This document shows positions 17,177-26,125 of a stretch of 34,284 nucleotides of DNA, piece after piece. The DNA is from an uncultured Candidatus Competibacteraceae bacterium (GTDB lineage: Bacteria; Pseudomonadota; Gammaproteobacteria; Competibacterales; Competibacteraceae). The stretch is from positions 1 to 34,284 of the forward strand of contig CAIRMO010000080.1 of assembly GCA_903879705.1 (NCBI GenBank), in the 5' to 3' direction. Position 1 is the stretch's first letter; each line of letters opens with the position of its first letter. Below the pieces are notes generated by a model that was not told where the DNA came from, did no database searches, and was given only the letters and a program-made list of their open reading frames with translations. The position numbers were made by a program, and so were the translations under genes.

Positions 17177-17540
17177 CCCGTAACCGATTTAAGAAGCTAC
17201 CAGAACCGCAGCCAACATCAACAACAAATGCACTTTTACGCAGACCTGAGTGATGGAGAATTTCTACTGTTTCAGCTAGGTATGCAGATTCGGCGGGATG
17301 CTTGTCTCTCAAACCATAAGAATTAATTAAGTAGTAATCTCGATAAAATGCATCGAAATCTTCAATTTTTGAGGACGTGTCATAATATACGAAGCCACAA
17401 TCACTACATGCAACCACATTTACTTCACCAGAAATCGGTGTTCCTTCAAATAAAGGGAACGAAAGATGACTCAGAAAAAATGCAGAAGTTGAACAGGAAC
17501 ACAAGGGGCATGCTCTCATAACTAAAATTTTTTCTGACAC
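17166..17540 (-). pseudogene. N-terminal remnant of a zinc-ribbon SAM methyltransferase
   Basis: 124 residues equal to the first third of a methyltransferase like the one at 18266-19429. It has a zinc ribbon with CPLC and CSDC pairs (MRACPLC, VACSDCGFVYYD), a linker with the family pattern FDAFYRDYY, then the SAM-binding motif VVDVGCGSGSFLNRLRDAM and an immediate stop. The remaining two thirds of the domain are absent. The GTG start at 17540 lies inside the end of the FkbM gene (19-base overlap), as expected of an operon gene that was once complete. The break is shared with the radical SAM remnant beside it. Confidence 0.85.
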
Positions 17541-18253
17541 CGACTTCTCTCTTCGACCATATCAGTCATCTTAGAATTCAAGAAAAGTGCGTTTGCAGTC
17601 CAAACACGCCCGGCATCTGTATAAACAAAAGGTAGTATATCCCAAAGCCTGTACCCTTTTGGCTCCAAAAACTCCAATAGATCACGCAACTTCATTTGAT
17701 TAACATAAGATTCAGCCAAAGTGACCTCTAAATAAATCATCCCAACAGCACCAGTGGTCAGCATTGAAATACCTCCATTGAGAACATCTAGCTCAGCTCC
17801 TTGCACATCTATCTTAAGTATGTCAATGCTGTCAACTCCGGATTCATAGCAGACCCTATCAAGAGTGCGACATTCAACATTGATTAAATCAAAATCATAT
17901 TTATGGTCTGGACTTAATTGTTGAAGCCAAGGCTCAGGAGACAAAAAAGAACTCATTTCTGGCAGGCGCATGATATGAAAAGCCCTACATTCATTTGTAC
18001 TACCAAGAGCAAATAAATAAAGATGTACATCTTTTAACCATCCATATGAATTTTTTAATTCATCAAAAACATAGGGAACAGGCTCAAAACTATATACACG
18101 GCAATCGGGCAGTAGCTCTCGGTAATTTAAAATACTTTGTCCTCGATTAGCGCCGACATCAAAAATTAGCGGTTTTTGCACTTGACACGCGGTCAATATA
18201 TCAACTTGTTTAATAAAAATTTCTTTTTCTTTGGATTCCAAATAAATACCCAT
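17522..18253 (-). CDS. FkbM family methyltransferase
   Basis: 243 residues. Motif I is LIFDVGANRGQSILNYREL, followed by VYSFEPVPYVFDEL, the ECRTLDRVC segment and the FkbM hallmark ILKIDVQGAELDVLNGG. The family uses SAM to O-methylate sugars or polyketides, and in glycan clusters it usually methylates a terminal sugar. The ATG at 18253 has GAGG 7 bases upstream. It lies 12 bases after the stop of the zinc-ribbon methyltransferase and overlaps the next gene fragment, so it is within the operon. It is AT-richer than the flagellar genes. Confidence 0.92.
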   Translation of the reverse strand: MGIYLESKEKEIFIKQVDILTACQVQKPLIFDVGANRGQSILNYRELLPDCRVYSFEPVPYVFDELKNSYGWLKDVHLYLFALGSTNECRAFHIMRLPEMSSFLSPEPWLQQLSPDHKYDFDLINVECRTLDRVCYESGVDSIDILKIDVQGAELDVLNGGISMLTTGAVGMIYLEVTLAESYVNQMKLRDLLEFLEPKGYRLWDILPFVYTDAGRVWTANALFLNSKMTDMVEERSRCQKKF

Positions 18254-18265
18254 AACTTACCTCGT

Positions 18266-19429
18266 TTAAATCACTAAATATGAGTTGTTATTATAATCAT
18301 ATTTCATAAGCTGGCAAATCATGTCTGCCGTATAAATAGACTTAGGTATGAGAATAAATTTTTCATTAAAATTAATTAAATTGGCAGAAGAACGTATCTC
18401 AATTCCACGTATTTTTCGACCAATTTTTGCTGAAGATACATCAAAAAGCCCCTTTAATCGTTCCAGAATTTCGGGATGCATACCAAGAATCAACATGGCA
18501 TATTGCGACAAACCCCAAAGAAGCAAGTCTCTATTAGTCGACAAAATTTCTGCAATTTGATCCCCGGATACTGGCTGAACAGGTAATCCATTAGCCAGAT
18601 ACATAGCTAACCCTGAGTCTGAAATATTATTTTCTACATTTTCCTCCCTCTGGCATAAAACATATAGACAATCCATCTCGCTACCTTCACCAGGCTGGAA
18701 AGACCATGTATCGACAGCCATTGGCGCTAGCCCAGCTTTCTGTATCATGGCTAGAAAATGTGAGCGATCAAAATGATTAATATGTTCAAAGTAAAACCAA
18801 GACCAAGGAATCACTGCATCAAGTAAAACCGCAGTATTCGGAACCTCAATATAAAATATAGCATCCGGATCAGACGCTGAAACTATTTCGCGTAAGAAAG
18901 ACAGCGGATCATAAAGGTGTTCCAGTACATGACTCACCACAACAACCGACGGTGCTTCAGGTAACTGCTCAATGCGTTCAACGACCGACAGCCCTGCTAT
19001 GCTCCCCACAAAATCGCGGCAAGCGTTCGATGCTTCTAGTCCAAACAAAGAGCTATAACCACGATCCCGAAGATACAGCAATAACCCCGCTTTGCCACAA
19101 CCCACATCCAAAATCGTTTGAGTGGGGTCCAACCACTCATCGAGTCGCTCCAGCAACCGCTCATAGCGAGCGCACTCAACTGGAGTACTACCTCCTGAAC
19201 CCGCCGTAGTAGAGACCGAATAATGATCATTGCCTCTGTAGTAAGCTGCTAATGCTTCGGAACCTTCACTCAAGTCATTAAAAACAAATCCGCAAGACGA
19301 ACAAGCCACTAAAGGACTCACTCCTGACAAACCAAGATCATCAAACAAAGCATAACGAAGCGGGCGGATTAGCCAGCCTTGTGCAGTTCCACATAACGGA
19401 CAGGGTCTATGAAATAAAAACTTTTCCAT
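18266..19429 (-). CDS. Zinc-ribbon class I SAM methyltransferase with C-terminal Rossmann-like module
   Basis: 387 residues. A zinc ribbon (C10, C13, C43, C46) leads into a methyltransferase domain with ILDVGCGKAGLLLYLRDRG, VVVVSHVLEHLYDPLSFL and a downstream YIEVPN strand. The last 110 residues contain LLLWGLSQYAMLIL and LFDVSSAKIGRKIRGIEI, which match the pattern of the N-terminal module of the three radical SAM paralogs further upstream. The substrate is probably a nucleotide sugar or lipid-linked glycan; this is inference. Its ATG shares one base with the stop of the radical SAM gene before it (TGATG), indicating translational coupling. Confidence 0.87.
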   Translation of the reverse strand: MEKFLFHRPCPLCGTAQGWLIRPLRYALFDDLGLSGVSPLVACSSCGFVFNDLSEGSEALAAYYRGNDHYSVSTTAGSGGSTPVECARYERLLERLDEWLDPTQTILDVGCGKAGLLLYLRDRGYSSLFGLEASNACRDFVGSIAGLSVVERIEQLPEAPSVVVVSHVLEHLYDPLSFLREIVSASDPDAIFYIEVPNTAVLLDAVIPWSWFYFEHINHFDRSHFLAMIQKAGLAPMAVDTWSFQPGEGSEMDCLYVLCQREENVENNISDSGLAMYLANGLPVQPVSGDQIAEILSTNRDLLLWGLSQYAMLILGMHPEILERLKGLFDVSSAKIGRKIRGIEIRSSANLINFNEKFILIPKSIYTADMICQLMKYDYNNNSYLVI

Positions 19430-20844
19430 CAGGCGACAATCTTATTGAGCAGGCGGGCTTTATCGCTCTTGAATTGTAGAGAATCAAACACCTTCCGATA
19501 ATAGCGTAGCTCATCCATACTCATTTGATAGGGCTTAACAAAAAAGCGTGCTTCATCCTGAACTGGGTCAAGGTTAATGGCACCTTTCCATAAATCTTCA
19601 GGCTTAAAAGAATCCAGAAAAAGACCATCATCCTGAGCTTGTTGAAACACTTTGGTTCCTGGAAAAGGAATAATATTAAAAACATAATTCAAGTCGAGTT
19701 CCAAATCTTCAATCATCTGGCGGGTATCTTCCAAGGTCTCTACAGTATCTTCCGGGAAACCCATAATAAACATACTACTGGTAAACATTCCATGGCGCTT
19801 CAATGAATCCGACACCGCGTAAATCTTATCACGAGACAGCTTTTTTCCGACTAAGGCACGCATTTGATCATTACCATGCTCAATAGGTAAACGAACAAAA
19901 ACACAGCCCGCTGCCCCCATAGCACTGATCACCTCATCATCAAGCGCTGCCAGATAAGTACCACAGGTCGTTTCCCATTGAATATTCAATCCACGACGAA
20001 CAATATCATTGCAGATAGTCAAAATATGCTTACGATTAATATTAACGTTATCATCAATAAACCCAAAATAATTCTGGCCCCATTGCCGATGCAATTTTTC
20101 AATTTCATCAACGACTTTTTCTGGAGTACGAAGCCGCAGTTTACGTCCCATAGTGGTATAAATCGCACAAAAATTACAGGTAAAGGGACAACTACGAGAG
20201 GAAAGGATCGGTACAGATAAATTAAATTTCAAGCCCTTTGGATTATACCAACTGGAAAGATCAATATAGTAGTCGGGGAGAGAAATCAGATCCCATGCTG
20301 CCTCAGGTAAATCATCAAGATTGACGTAGCTCAATCGCTCATTTATAAGAATCTCCCCATTTCTCCGAAAAGCCAGCGACTGAATATGATCGAGATTTTC
20401 CCTATTTCCTACAGCAAGTGCGTTAGCCAATTCAACAATCGTCTCCTCTGCTTCACCGACAGCTACAAAATCAAAAGCATTACTATTTTGCAGAATTTCA
20501 CGAGGGAAAAGGCTGGGGTGAGCGCCTCCCGTAGCAATAGGAAGATCCGGCATGACCACACGGATAGCCTCAGCCAATTCTAATACCACCGGAAAATGCA
20601 AAGTAGTAAAACAGTTAATACCAACGAAATCTGGATTTATTTCAGCAAGCTTAGCGAGCGTTTCGTCTATATAATAGCGCTCTGAATTAACACTATTTCC
20701 ATTTTTGATTGACAGATCAAGTATATATGGCTCATGCTCGTGCTGACGCAACATAGCCGCCAAATATAAAAGTGGCACTGGAATAGTCCCTTTGGAATCT
20801 TTGAGACCTTCGAGTTTGACTGGCGCAATGAGCAGGACTTTCAT
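19429..20844 (-). CDS. B12-binding-domain radical SAM protein
   Basis: 471 residues. The N-terminal 160 residues are a cobalamin-binding-type Rossmann domain (MKVLLIAPVK, VGINCFTTLHFP, ATGGAHPSLFP, VAVGEAEETI). The radical SAM domain has C219-x3-C223-x2-C226 (CPFTCNFC), then FGFIDDNVNIN, RLPIEHGNDQMR and FIMGFPEDTVETLE. Members of this class catalyse methylations at unactivated carbon, ring contractions and other radical steps; many bind cobalamin. In a glycan cluster a C-methylation or another sugar change is plausible. A DxHxxG motif is not seen, which is usual outside the methionine synthase type. It lies 49 bases after the GT4 gene. Confidence 0.9.
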   Translation of the reverse strand: MKVLLIAPVKLEGLKDSKGTIPVPLLYLAAMLRQHEHEPYILDLSIKNGNSVNSERYYIDETLAKLAEINPDFVGINCFTTLHFPVVLELAEAIRVVMPDLPIATGGAHPSLFPREILQNSNAFDFVAVGEAEETIVELANALAVGNRENLDHIQSLAFRRNGEILINERLSYVNLDDLPEAAWDLISLPDYYIDLSSWYNPKGLKFNLSVPILSSRSCPFTCNFCAIYTTMGRKLRLRTPEKVVDEIEKLHRQWGQNYFGFIDDNVNINRKHILTICNDIVRRGLNIQWETTCGTYLAALDDEVISAMGAAGCVFVRLPIEHGNDQMRALVGKKLSRDKIYAVSDSLKRHGMFTSSMFIMGFPEDTVETLEDTRQMIEDLELDLNYVFNIIPFPGTKVFQQAQDDGLFLDSFKPEDLWKGAINLDPVQDEARFFVKPYQMSMDELRYYRKVFDSLQFKSDKARLLNKIVA

Positions 20845-20893
20845 ATCAGCTCCATCTAAATACTAAATTACAGCGAGTTAACAGCATCATAAA

Positions 20894-22249
20894 TCAATCT
20901 AAGACTACTGGATTAAACGCTTCGCGCATCACAGAGCAAAGCTTGGCAATCGGTACATCATCCGGGAAACAGGATTGGTAATGAAATAGAGAACCCCGCG
21001 TATCGGAAAAACACGCGACCGGTAATTGCCGAATCTGCTCACCCCATGATTCTAGGCCATTCGTTACCACACTACGCAACACCCTGCCAGCCATCGTACC
21101 TTCCCAAGCATCAAGCAACAGATTTAACGAATGCGACTCTACAGGAGCAAGCGTAGTTGAACCCTGTAGGAAACGCAGTCGCCGCGCCAAACTCATCCCC
21201 TCTTCATAAATGACGTGCCAAGCATTCACCGTCTCCCGGATGGAAAACCGGACAGCAACCCACTCCTGCGCCTGCTGCGCTAATATTTCCAACCAGGGCC
21301 GATTCGCATGAAGCTGACGCAAGGCTCGCACATATTCCCGCTCATCAGCACACACCAAACCTGTACGACCATCATCAACGATATAGCGTTCGCAACCCGT
21401 ATCGAGAACCACGGGTACCGCGCCAGCCGCCATCGCTTCCAACAACACCTGCTCACCCGTCCCATAATGCTGAGTATTCAGCGGGTAGCCGAACACATCC
21501 AACGTCACCATCAAGTGCAGCGCATCTTCAATCGGCCCCAGAATATCGAAACGCTCTTCCACCCCTGCTTCGACCACCTGCCGCCTCAAAACTTCATGGC
21601 GGGGACCCCCAGCGACGATAAATCGGGTATTCAGTAACCCAGTCGCCAAGCAAAGCTGCACAAAGTCAGGATGCATTTTCGCAGCATCGACTGTGCCGAT
21701 ATATCCCACCCGAAAAACACCATCCGCACTTCGAGTACGCTCGGGTAAAGTCGGCACACCTGCACAACTCTGAATCACACGGATATCCACCTCCCCTTTA
21801 GCTAAGGGCTGAGCCAAAGCGGGAGCCTTCCGACTCCAAGGTGTTGCCAGTGCCAGTATATCAGGGTAATCCGCCAACCCCAAAGGAAAATTCTGTGGAG
21901 GATAATGGCCGTTGACATGACTCCAAAGTATACAACGAAACGGCGGCCAATCCGGTCGATGCATAAAGTCATTCAATAACGGATGATGCCACCAGTGCAG
22001 ATGCACAATATCCGCATCCGCCAGCAATCCTCGAAGAGCCTCATCCTGACCCCACAGGCGATCCACCGCCAAAACGCCCTCAGCCGCCGTCCATTCAGTC
22101 ATGCGGTCATTAAGATATTCCAGACAGGCCAGTCGGTGTTCAAAGCCACCCTGTCTGCAACTTTCCGACACCAACGCCCGCACCACAGTACCTACTCCTC
22201 CCCCATAATGAGGGGCAAAATGCAGAACGCGGATCGGGCGGCGCAACAT
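20894..22249 (-). CDS. GT4-type glycosyltransferase
   Basis: 451 residues. The N-terminal Rossmann half starts RVLHFAPHYGGGVGTVVRAL, with the glycine loop that binds the acceptor phosphate or donor. The C-terminal half has VGYIGTVDAAKMHP, FIVAGGPRHEVLR and the donor-binding E-x-x-x-x-E line GTGEQVLLEAMAAGAVPVV. It ends with a roughly 90-residue extension of unknown function. GT4 enzymes retain the sugar anomeric configuration and use nucleotide sugars at the cytoplasmic face. It lies 5 bases after the radical SAM gene at 22255-23526 and is clearly cotranscribed with it. Confidence 0.9.
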   Translation of the reverse strand: MLRRPIRVLHFAPHYGGGVGTVVRALVSESCRQGGFEHRLACLEYLNDRMTEWTAAEGVLAVDRLWGQDEALRGLLADADIVHLHWWHHPLLNDFMHRPDWPPFRCILWSHVNGHYPPQNFPLGLADYPDILALATPWSRKAPALAQPLAKGEVDIRVIQSCAGVPTLPERTRSADGVFRVGYIGTVDAAKMHPDFVQLCLATGLLNTRFIVAGGPRHEVLRRQVVEAGVEERFDILGPIEDALHLMVTLDVFGYPLNTQHYGTGEQVLLEAMAAGAVPVVLDTGCERYIVDDGRTGLVCADEREYVRALRQLHANRPWLEILAQQAQEWVAVRFSIRETVNAWHVIYEEGMSLARRLRFLQGSTTLAPVESHSLNLLLDAWEGTMAGRVLRSVVTNGLESWGEQIRQLPVACFSDTRGSLFHYQSCFPDDVPIAKLCSVMREAFNPVVLD

Positions 22250-22254
22250 TCAGA

Positions 22255-23526
22255 TTAACCTTGCATATCCGCTGTGATTGAAACGTCCGTATCCAACCGG
22301 GCATAGGAACTGCAATACTGATGAATGCCATGGCTGGAACAGCGCTTACATAAATCCGAGGCGTAACGCCGAGTCTGGATATCGTCCAAAGAAGTCGTCA
22401 AATAATCTTGAGCAACGATATTAGCTTCTGGGTAATAATACATCATACAGGTGCTGACTGAAGCATCCCAATTGATATTAACGCAGCGCAAAGCATCACA
22501 AGACAGGTGGGCATAGCGACGGGCAATATCAATGCCTTGATCAAGATTCAGCAACAATAGATCAGCCGCCTTTTGCGCAGGTTCAGGCAGAGGATGTCCC
22601 TCACAGTGCGCCAACACATCATCCAGAGACACCAGATAAGCATAAACCGGGTGAAGCTCCAGATTCAGTTCCTCACATAATGTACGAAAGCGCTCCAACC
22701 CCTCGCCCACGCTATGCTTATAAAGATGGTAATACACCTCCACCTTCATCTCCGGATGATATTCGCGTCGCAACCGAGCTACTTCGCGCAAATGCTCCAG
22801 GAAAACAGACCAGCGCCCCTTAGTATGGGTAATTTCATAATCCTCACCCCAACCGGAAGCCGAAATTCGCAACCACTCCGGCTTGGCGGCTAAAATCCGC
22901 GCATAGTCCACCTTAGCGTTCAAATTACTGGAGATTGCGCAACGCACCCCTTTCTCATGGGCATAGGCAATAATTTCCGGCAACTGTGGGTGTAGTGTCG
23001 GCTCACCCCACTGATAAAGTTGGATATTACCGACAAAAGGACTCTCTGCCACGATCTTATCCAGTACCCTCTGGAAGGTTTCCAAGGGCATAAAACCCAG
23101 CTTACGCTCGTCTGGGGAACGAGTAGCACGGGGACAGGAAATGCATTTAAGATTACAGGTACCAGAAATATCAACCGAATAATCAACAGGTTTAAGCCGA
23201 GTATAACCCAAAAAATCCCGGCCTTCTAACAAGTTAACAGCCTGTAATTGGCTGGCGATGTCAATTTCAAAAAAATAGGAAGCGATAATAACAAAGTGAT
23301 CATCTCCAAAATCACTAGCGTTAACCATATCAGGCTTACACACCGGCAGACCCATCAACTGCTCACTCTCCCCACGAACGGAACGGTCAATAAATCCAGC
23401 AATGTTGATCCGGTGTGAACGCAAAACCTGACAGATACCGCGTCCCTGATTCCCGGCTCCCCAGATCCAGATGTCGCGAGCGCCAACAGTCTGCCTTAGT
23501 AAATCAAGTGCATTCTGTACATTCAT
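22255..23526 (-). CDS. Radical SAM/SPASM-like protein, paralog 3 of array
   Basis: 423 residues. Residues 15-110 form a Rossmann-like module (DIWIWGAGNQGRGICQVL, GFIDRSVRG, FVIIASYFF). The radical SAM cluster ligands are C124, C128, C131 (CNLKCISC), followed by LYQWGEPTLHPQL, AISSNLN and the VEVYYHLYKHS segment shared by all copies. The C-terminal region has a SPASM-like cysteine set (C..RCVNINWDASVSTCM and LCKRCSSHG). The start ATG overlaps the stop of paralog 2 by 4 bases. The function is unknown. The fold, and the fusion of a fourth copy to glycosyltransferases, suggest a glycan-linked radical reaction. Confidence 0.88.
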   Translation of the reverse strand: MNVQNALDLLRQTVGARDIWIWGAGNQGRGICQVLRSHRINIAGFIDRSVRGESEQLMGLPVCKPDMVNASDFGDDHFVIIASYFFEIDIASQLQAVNLLEGRDFLGYTRLKPVDYSVDISGTCNLKCISCPRATRSPDERKLGFMPLETFQRVLDKIVAESPFVGNIQLYQWGEPTLHPQLPEIIAYAHEKGVRCAISSNLNAKVDYARILAAKPEWLRISASGWGEDYEITHTKGRWSVFLEHLREVARLRREYHPEMKVEVYYHLYKHSVGEGLERFRTLCEELNLELHPVYAYLVSLDDVLAHCEGHPLPEPAQKAADLLLLNLDQGIDIARRYAHLSCDALRCVNINWDASVSTCMMYYYPEANIVAQDYLTTSLDDIQTRRYASDLCKRCSSHGIHQYCSSYARLDTDVSITADMQG

Positions 23527-24797
23527 TGGCTGTCCTCGCTACGTTGCCGCCAGCCTTCCGGCTCGCCATTATCGAGAATCCGTTCTTCCAGATAAACCCC
23601 GGTGTAATGATGCAAACCATGACTCATGCAATGGCCGCAAAATGCACTATTCTTCCGCCGCGCCATAATTTCCGTCAACGGTATTTCCAGGAAATCTTGA
23701 GCAATAAATGGCTTAAAATAAACACCACAAAATCGCACCCGCCGATCCCAATTGATCGGTAAACAGCGTTCCTCAGGACAAGGTTGCTCCCGGCGACTTT
23801 TAGCGCGGGCTAGTCCTTCGTCGATATCCATGAGCATCATATCCAAGGTTTGTTGCGCTTCTGGCGACAAAGGGCGACCTTCTACATGATCAAGGACATT
23901 ATCAAGAGAATAGAGATAAGCCATATTTGGTCGAAAAATAAATCCCAATTCCTCGCAGAGACCGCGCATTGCAAGATAACTATCCCCAATGCTATGTTTA
24001 TAAAGATGATAATTAAGAATAATCTGCATATCGGGATGATACACATCCCGCAACAGTGCCAACCGGTGAAGATTCGCCAGAAATTGCTCCCAGTGACCGC
24101 CTGTATGACCAATTTCGTAAGCGGAGCCAAATCCTGAAGCAGAAACCTTAATCCAATCCGGTTTAGCAGCAATCACCTCGCGCAGTCCTCGATCGACTTT
24201 TAAGTTCGTCGATATCGCTGTCAATACTTTGGCGTCCCGAGTGCAAGCAATAATCTCTGGCAATTGCCGGTTTAAAAGGGGTTCCCCCCAAGCATAGAGT
24301 TGAATGCTACCAAGAAACGGGATTTCCCGCAGCAGCTTATCCAACACGCGCTGGTAATCGGACACACTGATAAAACCTACTGGAGGGCGCTCTTCAATGT
24401 TGCCCTGTGGACAAGAAACACAGCGCAGATTACAAATTCCGGAGACATCTACACTAGGGTCAAGATCATTCAACTCCCGCGATGGTAAATAATGGGTATG
24501 ATGAACCAGTCCATTGGCAAGGCAAATATCTTCAATAGCCCGATCGTGATGTCCCGACCCAATCACGATATACGCTTGCCCATCGCGTGCAGCCGCCAGT
24601 ATGGGTTCCGGCGATATTACCGGGTAACCTAATGCACAGGTTCCCTGCATACTGGGGCTGGAATCAAGAAATCCCTGTACTGGAAGAGCATACCGCTCAA
24701 AGGCTCGGCAAACTCCTTGGCCGACGATCATTGCGCCCCAGATATAGACTGGGCGACCATTGATCTTGGTCAGTAACTGCTCCGGATCGATGTCCAT
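23523..24797 (-). CDS. Radical SAM/SPASM-like protein, paralog 2 of array
   Basis: 424 residues, same architecture as its neighbours. The N-terminal module is VYIWGAMIVGQGVCRAF, GFLDSSPSMQG, IVIGSGHHDRA. The cluster ligands are C122, C126, C129 (CNLRCVSC), with LYAWGEPLLNRQL and ILNYHLYKHS. The C-terminal cysteines are in CPEERCLPINWDRRVRFCG and FCGHCMSHGLHHY. The second Gly of the nucleotide-binding loop is kept. The gap to paralog 1 is only 3 bases (TGA ACC ATG). Side-by-side conservation with paralogs 1 and 3 is strong through the radical SAM domain and weaker at the ends, so these are old rather than recent duplicates. Confidence 0.88.
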   Translation of the reverse strand: MDIDPEQLLTKINGRPVYIWGAMIVGQGVCRAFERYALPVQGFLDSSPSMQGTCALGYPVISPEPILAAARDGQAYIVIGSGHHDRAIEDICLANGLVHHTHYLPSRELNDLDPSVDVSGICNLRCVSCPQGNIEERPPVGFISVSDYQRVLDKLLREIPFLGSIQLYAWGEPLLNRQLPEIIACTRDAKVLTAISTNLKVDRGLREVIAAKPDWIKVSASGFGSAYEIGHTGGHWEQFLANLHRLALLRDVYHPDMQIILNYHLYKHSIGDSYLAMRGLCEELGFIFRPNMAYLYSLDNVLDHVEGRPLSPEAQQTLDMMLMDIDEGLARAKSRREQPCPEERCLPINWDRRVRFCGVYFKPFIAQDFLEIPLTEIMARRKNSAFCGHCMSHGLHHYTGVYLEERILDNGEPEGWRQRSEDSQ

Positions 24798-24800
24798 GGT

Positions 24801-26084
24801 TCAGATCATCGCCTTGGGGAGTGCAATACTCATTTTTTCTTCAATCAGCTTTTCATCGCTATACACAACGAAACAGCGGTGAATGCCACGTTCTTTGCAA
24901 CTAGCACAAAACGCGCTGTTTTCTCTAGCATTAATAATCTCATCGGCTGAAACCTCCAAAAAACTGCCTTCAACCAGGTTAAGATCTGGCTGGTACCACT
25001 CCATACATTGGGCGACGCGTAAATCCCAGGTAATCCATAAATGACGCTCGTAGTAGCAAGGGCGATGCCGCTCTGCATAGGCTTTTTCCATAACATCATG
25101 GACTTGGAGAAACTGATAATCCATCGTCTGACGAACGCGCTCGTTGACAGGTCGACCCTCGATAATCGCCTCAATATTGTCCAATGGCGCTAGAGCCGCG
25201 TGGCGATAACGTAAAACAAAACCCAATTCGTCGCAAAGTTCCTGCCATTTCAAGTAAGCATCACGATTATGGTTATAAATATGATAAAAAACTTCAACCA
25301 GCATTTCAGGGTAATAACGATCCCGGTATTCAGCCAGTCGATAAACATTATCGTATAAAAGGCCCCACTTGCCGCCAGTATGCGTCACTTCGTAACTGGA
25401 TCCCCAGCCGGAGACGGAAATCCGAAACCACGTAGGTCGAGCCGCTACAACTTGTTCGAAATCAAGCTTAAAGCTTAGATTACTGGAGATGGCAGACAAT
25501 ACGCCATATTCATGAGTAATACGGATAATTTCTGGTAATTGCCGATTTAAAAGCGGTTCACCCCAATTGTAAAGAGTAATAATACCTGTGTAAGGATCTT
25601 CACGAAGTATTTTCTGAATCAAAGTACGGTAATTTGCCGCCGTCATAAACCCTTTAGTACGATGCTCATCGAAATTTCCACGCGGGCAAGAAATGCACTT
25701 CAAATTGCAACTACCTGCAATATCTACTTGATAGTTAAAACGACGAAGCTCACCTTGAATAACGAAATCTTTTTCAATAGAAAAGCCCTGTTCCTGACAG
25801 TTACCCAATATTTCATCAGCATGAAAACCAGATGCAATCACAATAAAAGAATCTTTTCCTGAATAATCAGTGAAAAAATTAGCAGGCAACAAAATCTTGC
25901 AGCCAAAAACTATACTGCCGATTAAGGCTACACTGCTATCGATAAAGCAGAAAGTATCGATATTATGCCGTTGAAGAACCTGATAGGCTGCATAACCATC
26001 ATGACGGGCACCCCATATAAAAACCTTTCGGTTGCCTATACGGTGTCGGAGTTCTTCTGGACTCGGTATTTCATTATTTTGCAA
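24801..26084 (-). CDS. Radical SAM/SPASM-like protein, paralog 1 of array
   Basis: 427 residues. The module at residues 19-110 reads VFIWGARHDGYAAYQVL, CFIDSSVALIG, FIVIASGFHADE. The cluster ligands are C126, C130, C133 (CNLKCISC), then LYNWGEPLLNRQL, the VEVFYHIYNHN segment, and C-terminal FCASCKERGIHRCF. The start is a TTG at 26084 with GAG 7 bases upstream. It is now the first gene of the array because an insertion sequence sits 37 bases further upstream, so its promoter may be disrupted or supplied by the element. Gene order suggests it once followed the SDR gene in a longer operon. Confidence 0.87.
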   Translation of the reverse strand: MQNNEIPSPEELRHRIGNRKVFIWGARHDGYAAYQVLQRHNIDTFCFIDSSVALIGSIVFGCKILLPANFFTDYSGKDSFIVIASGFHADEILGNCQEQGFSIEKDFVIQGELRRFNYQVDIAGSCNLKCISCPRGNFDEHRTKGFMTAANYRTLIQKILREDPYTGIITLYNWGEPLLNRQLPEIIRITHEYGVLSAISSNLSFKLDFEQVVAARPTWFRISVSGWGSSYEVTHTGGKWGLLYDNVYRLAEYRDRYYPEMLVEVFYHIYNHNRDAYLKWQELCDELGFVLRYRHAALAPLDNIEAIIEGRPVNERVRQTMDYQFLQVHDVMEKAYAERHRPCYYERHLWITWDLRVAQCMEWYQPDLNLVEGSFLEVSADEIINARENSAFCASCKERGIHRCFVVYSDEKLIEEKMSIALPKAMI

Positions 26085-26125
26085 AGCTATTTCTCGTTAA
26101 TTTTAGTAGCTTAAAACTTTAGAAT

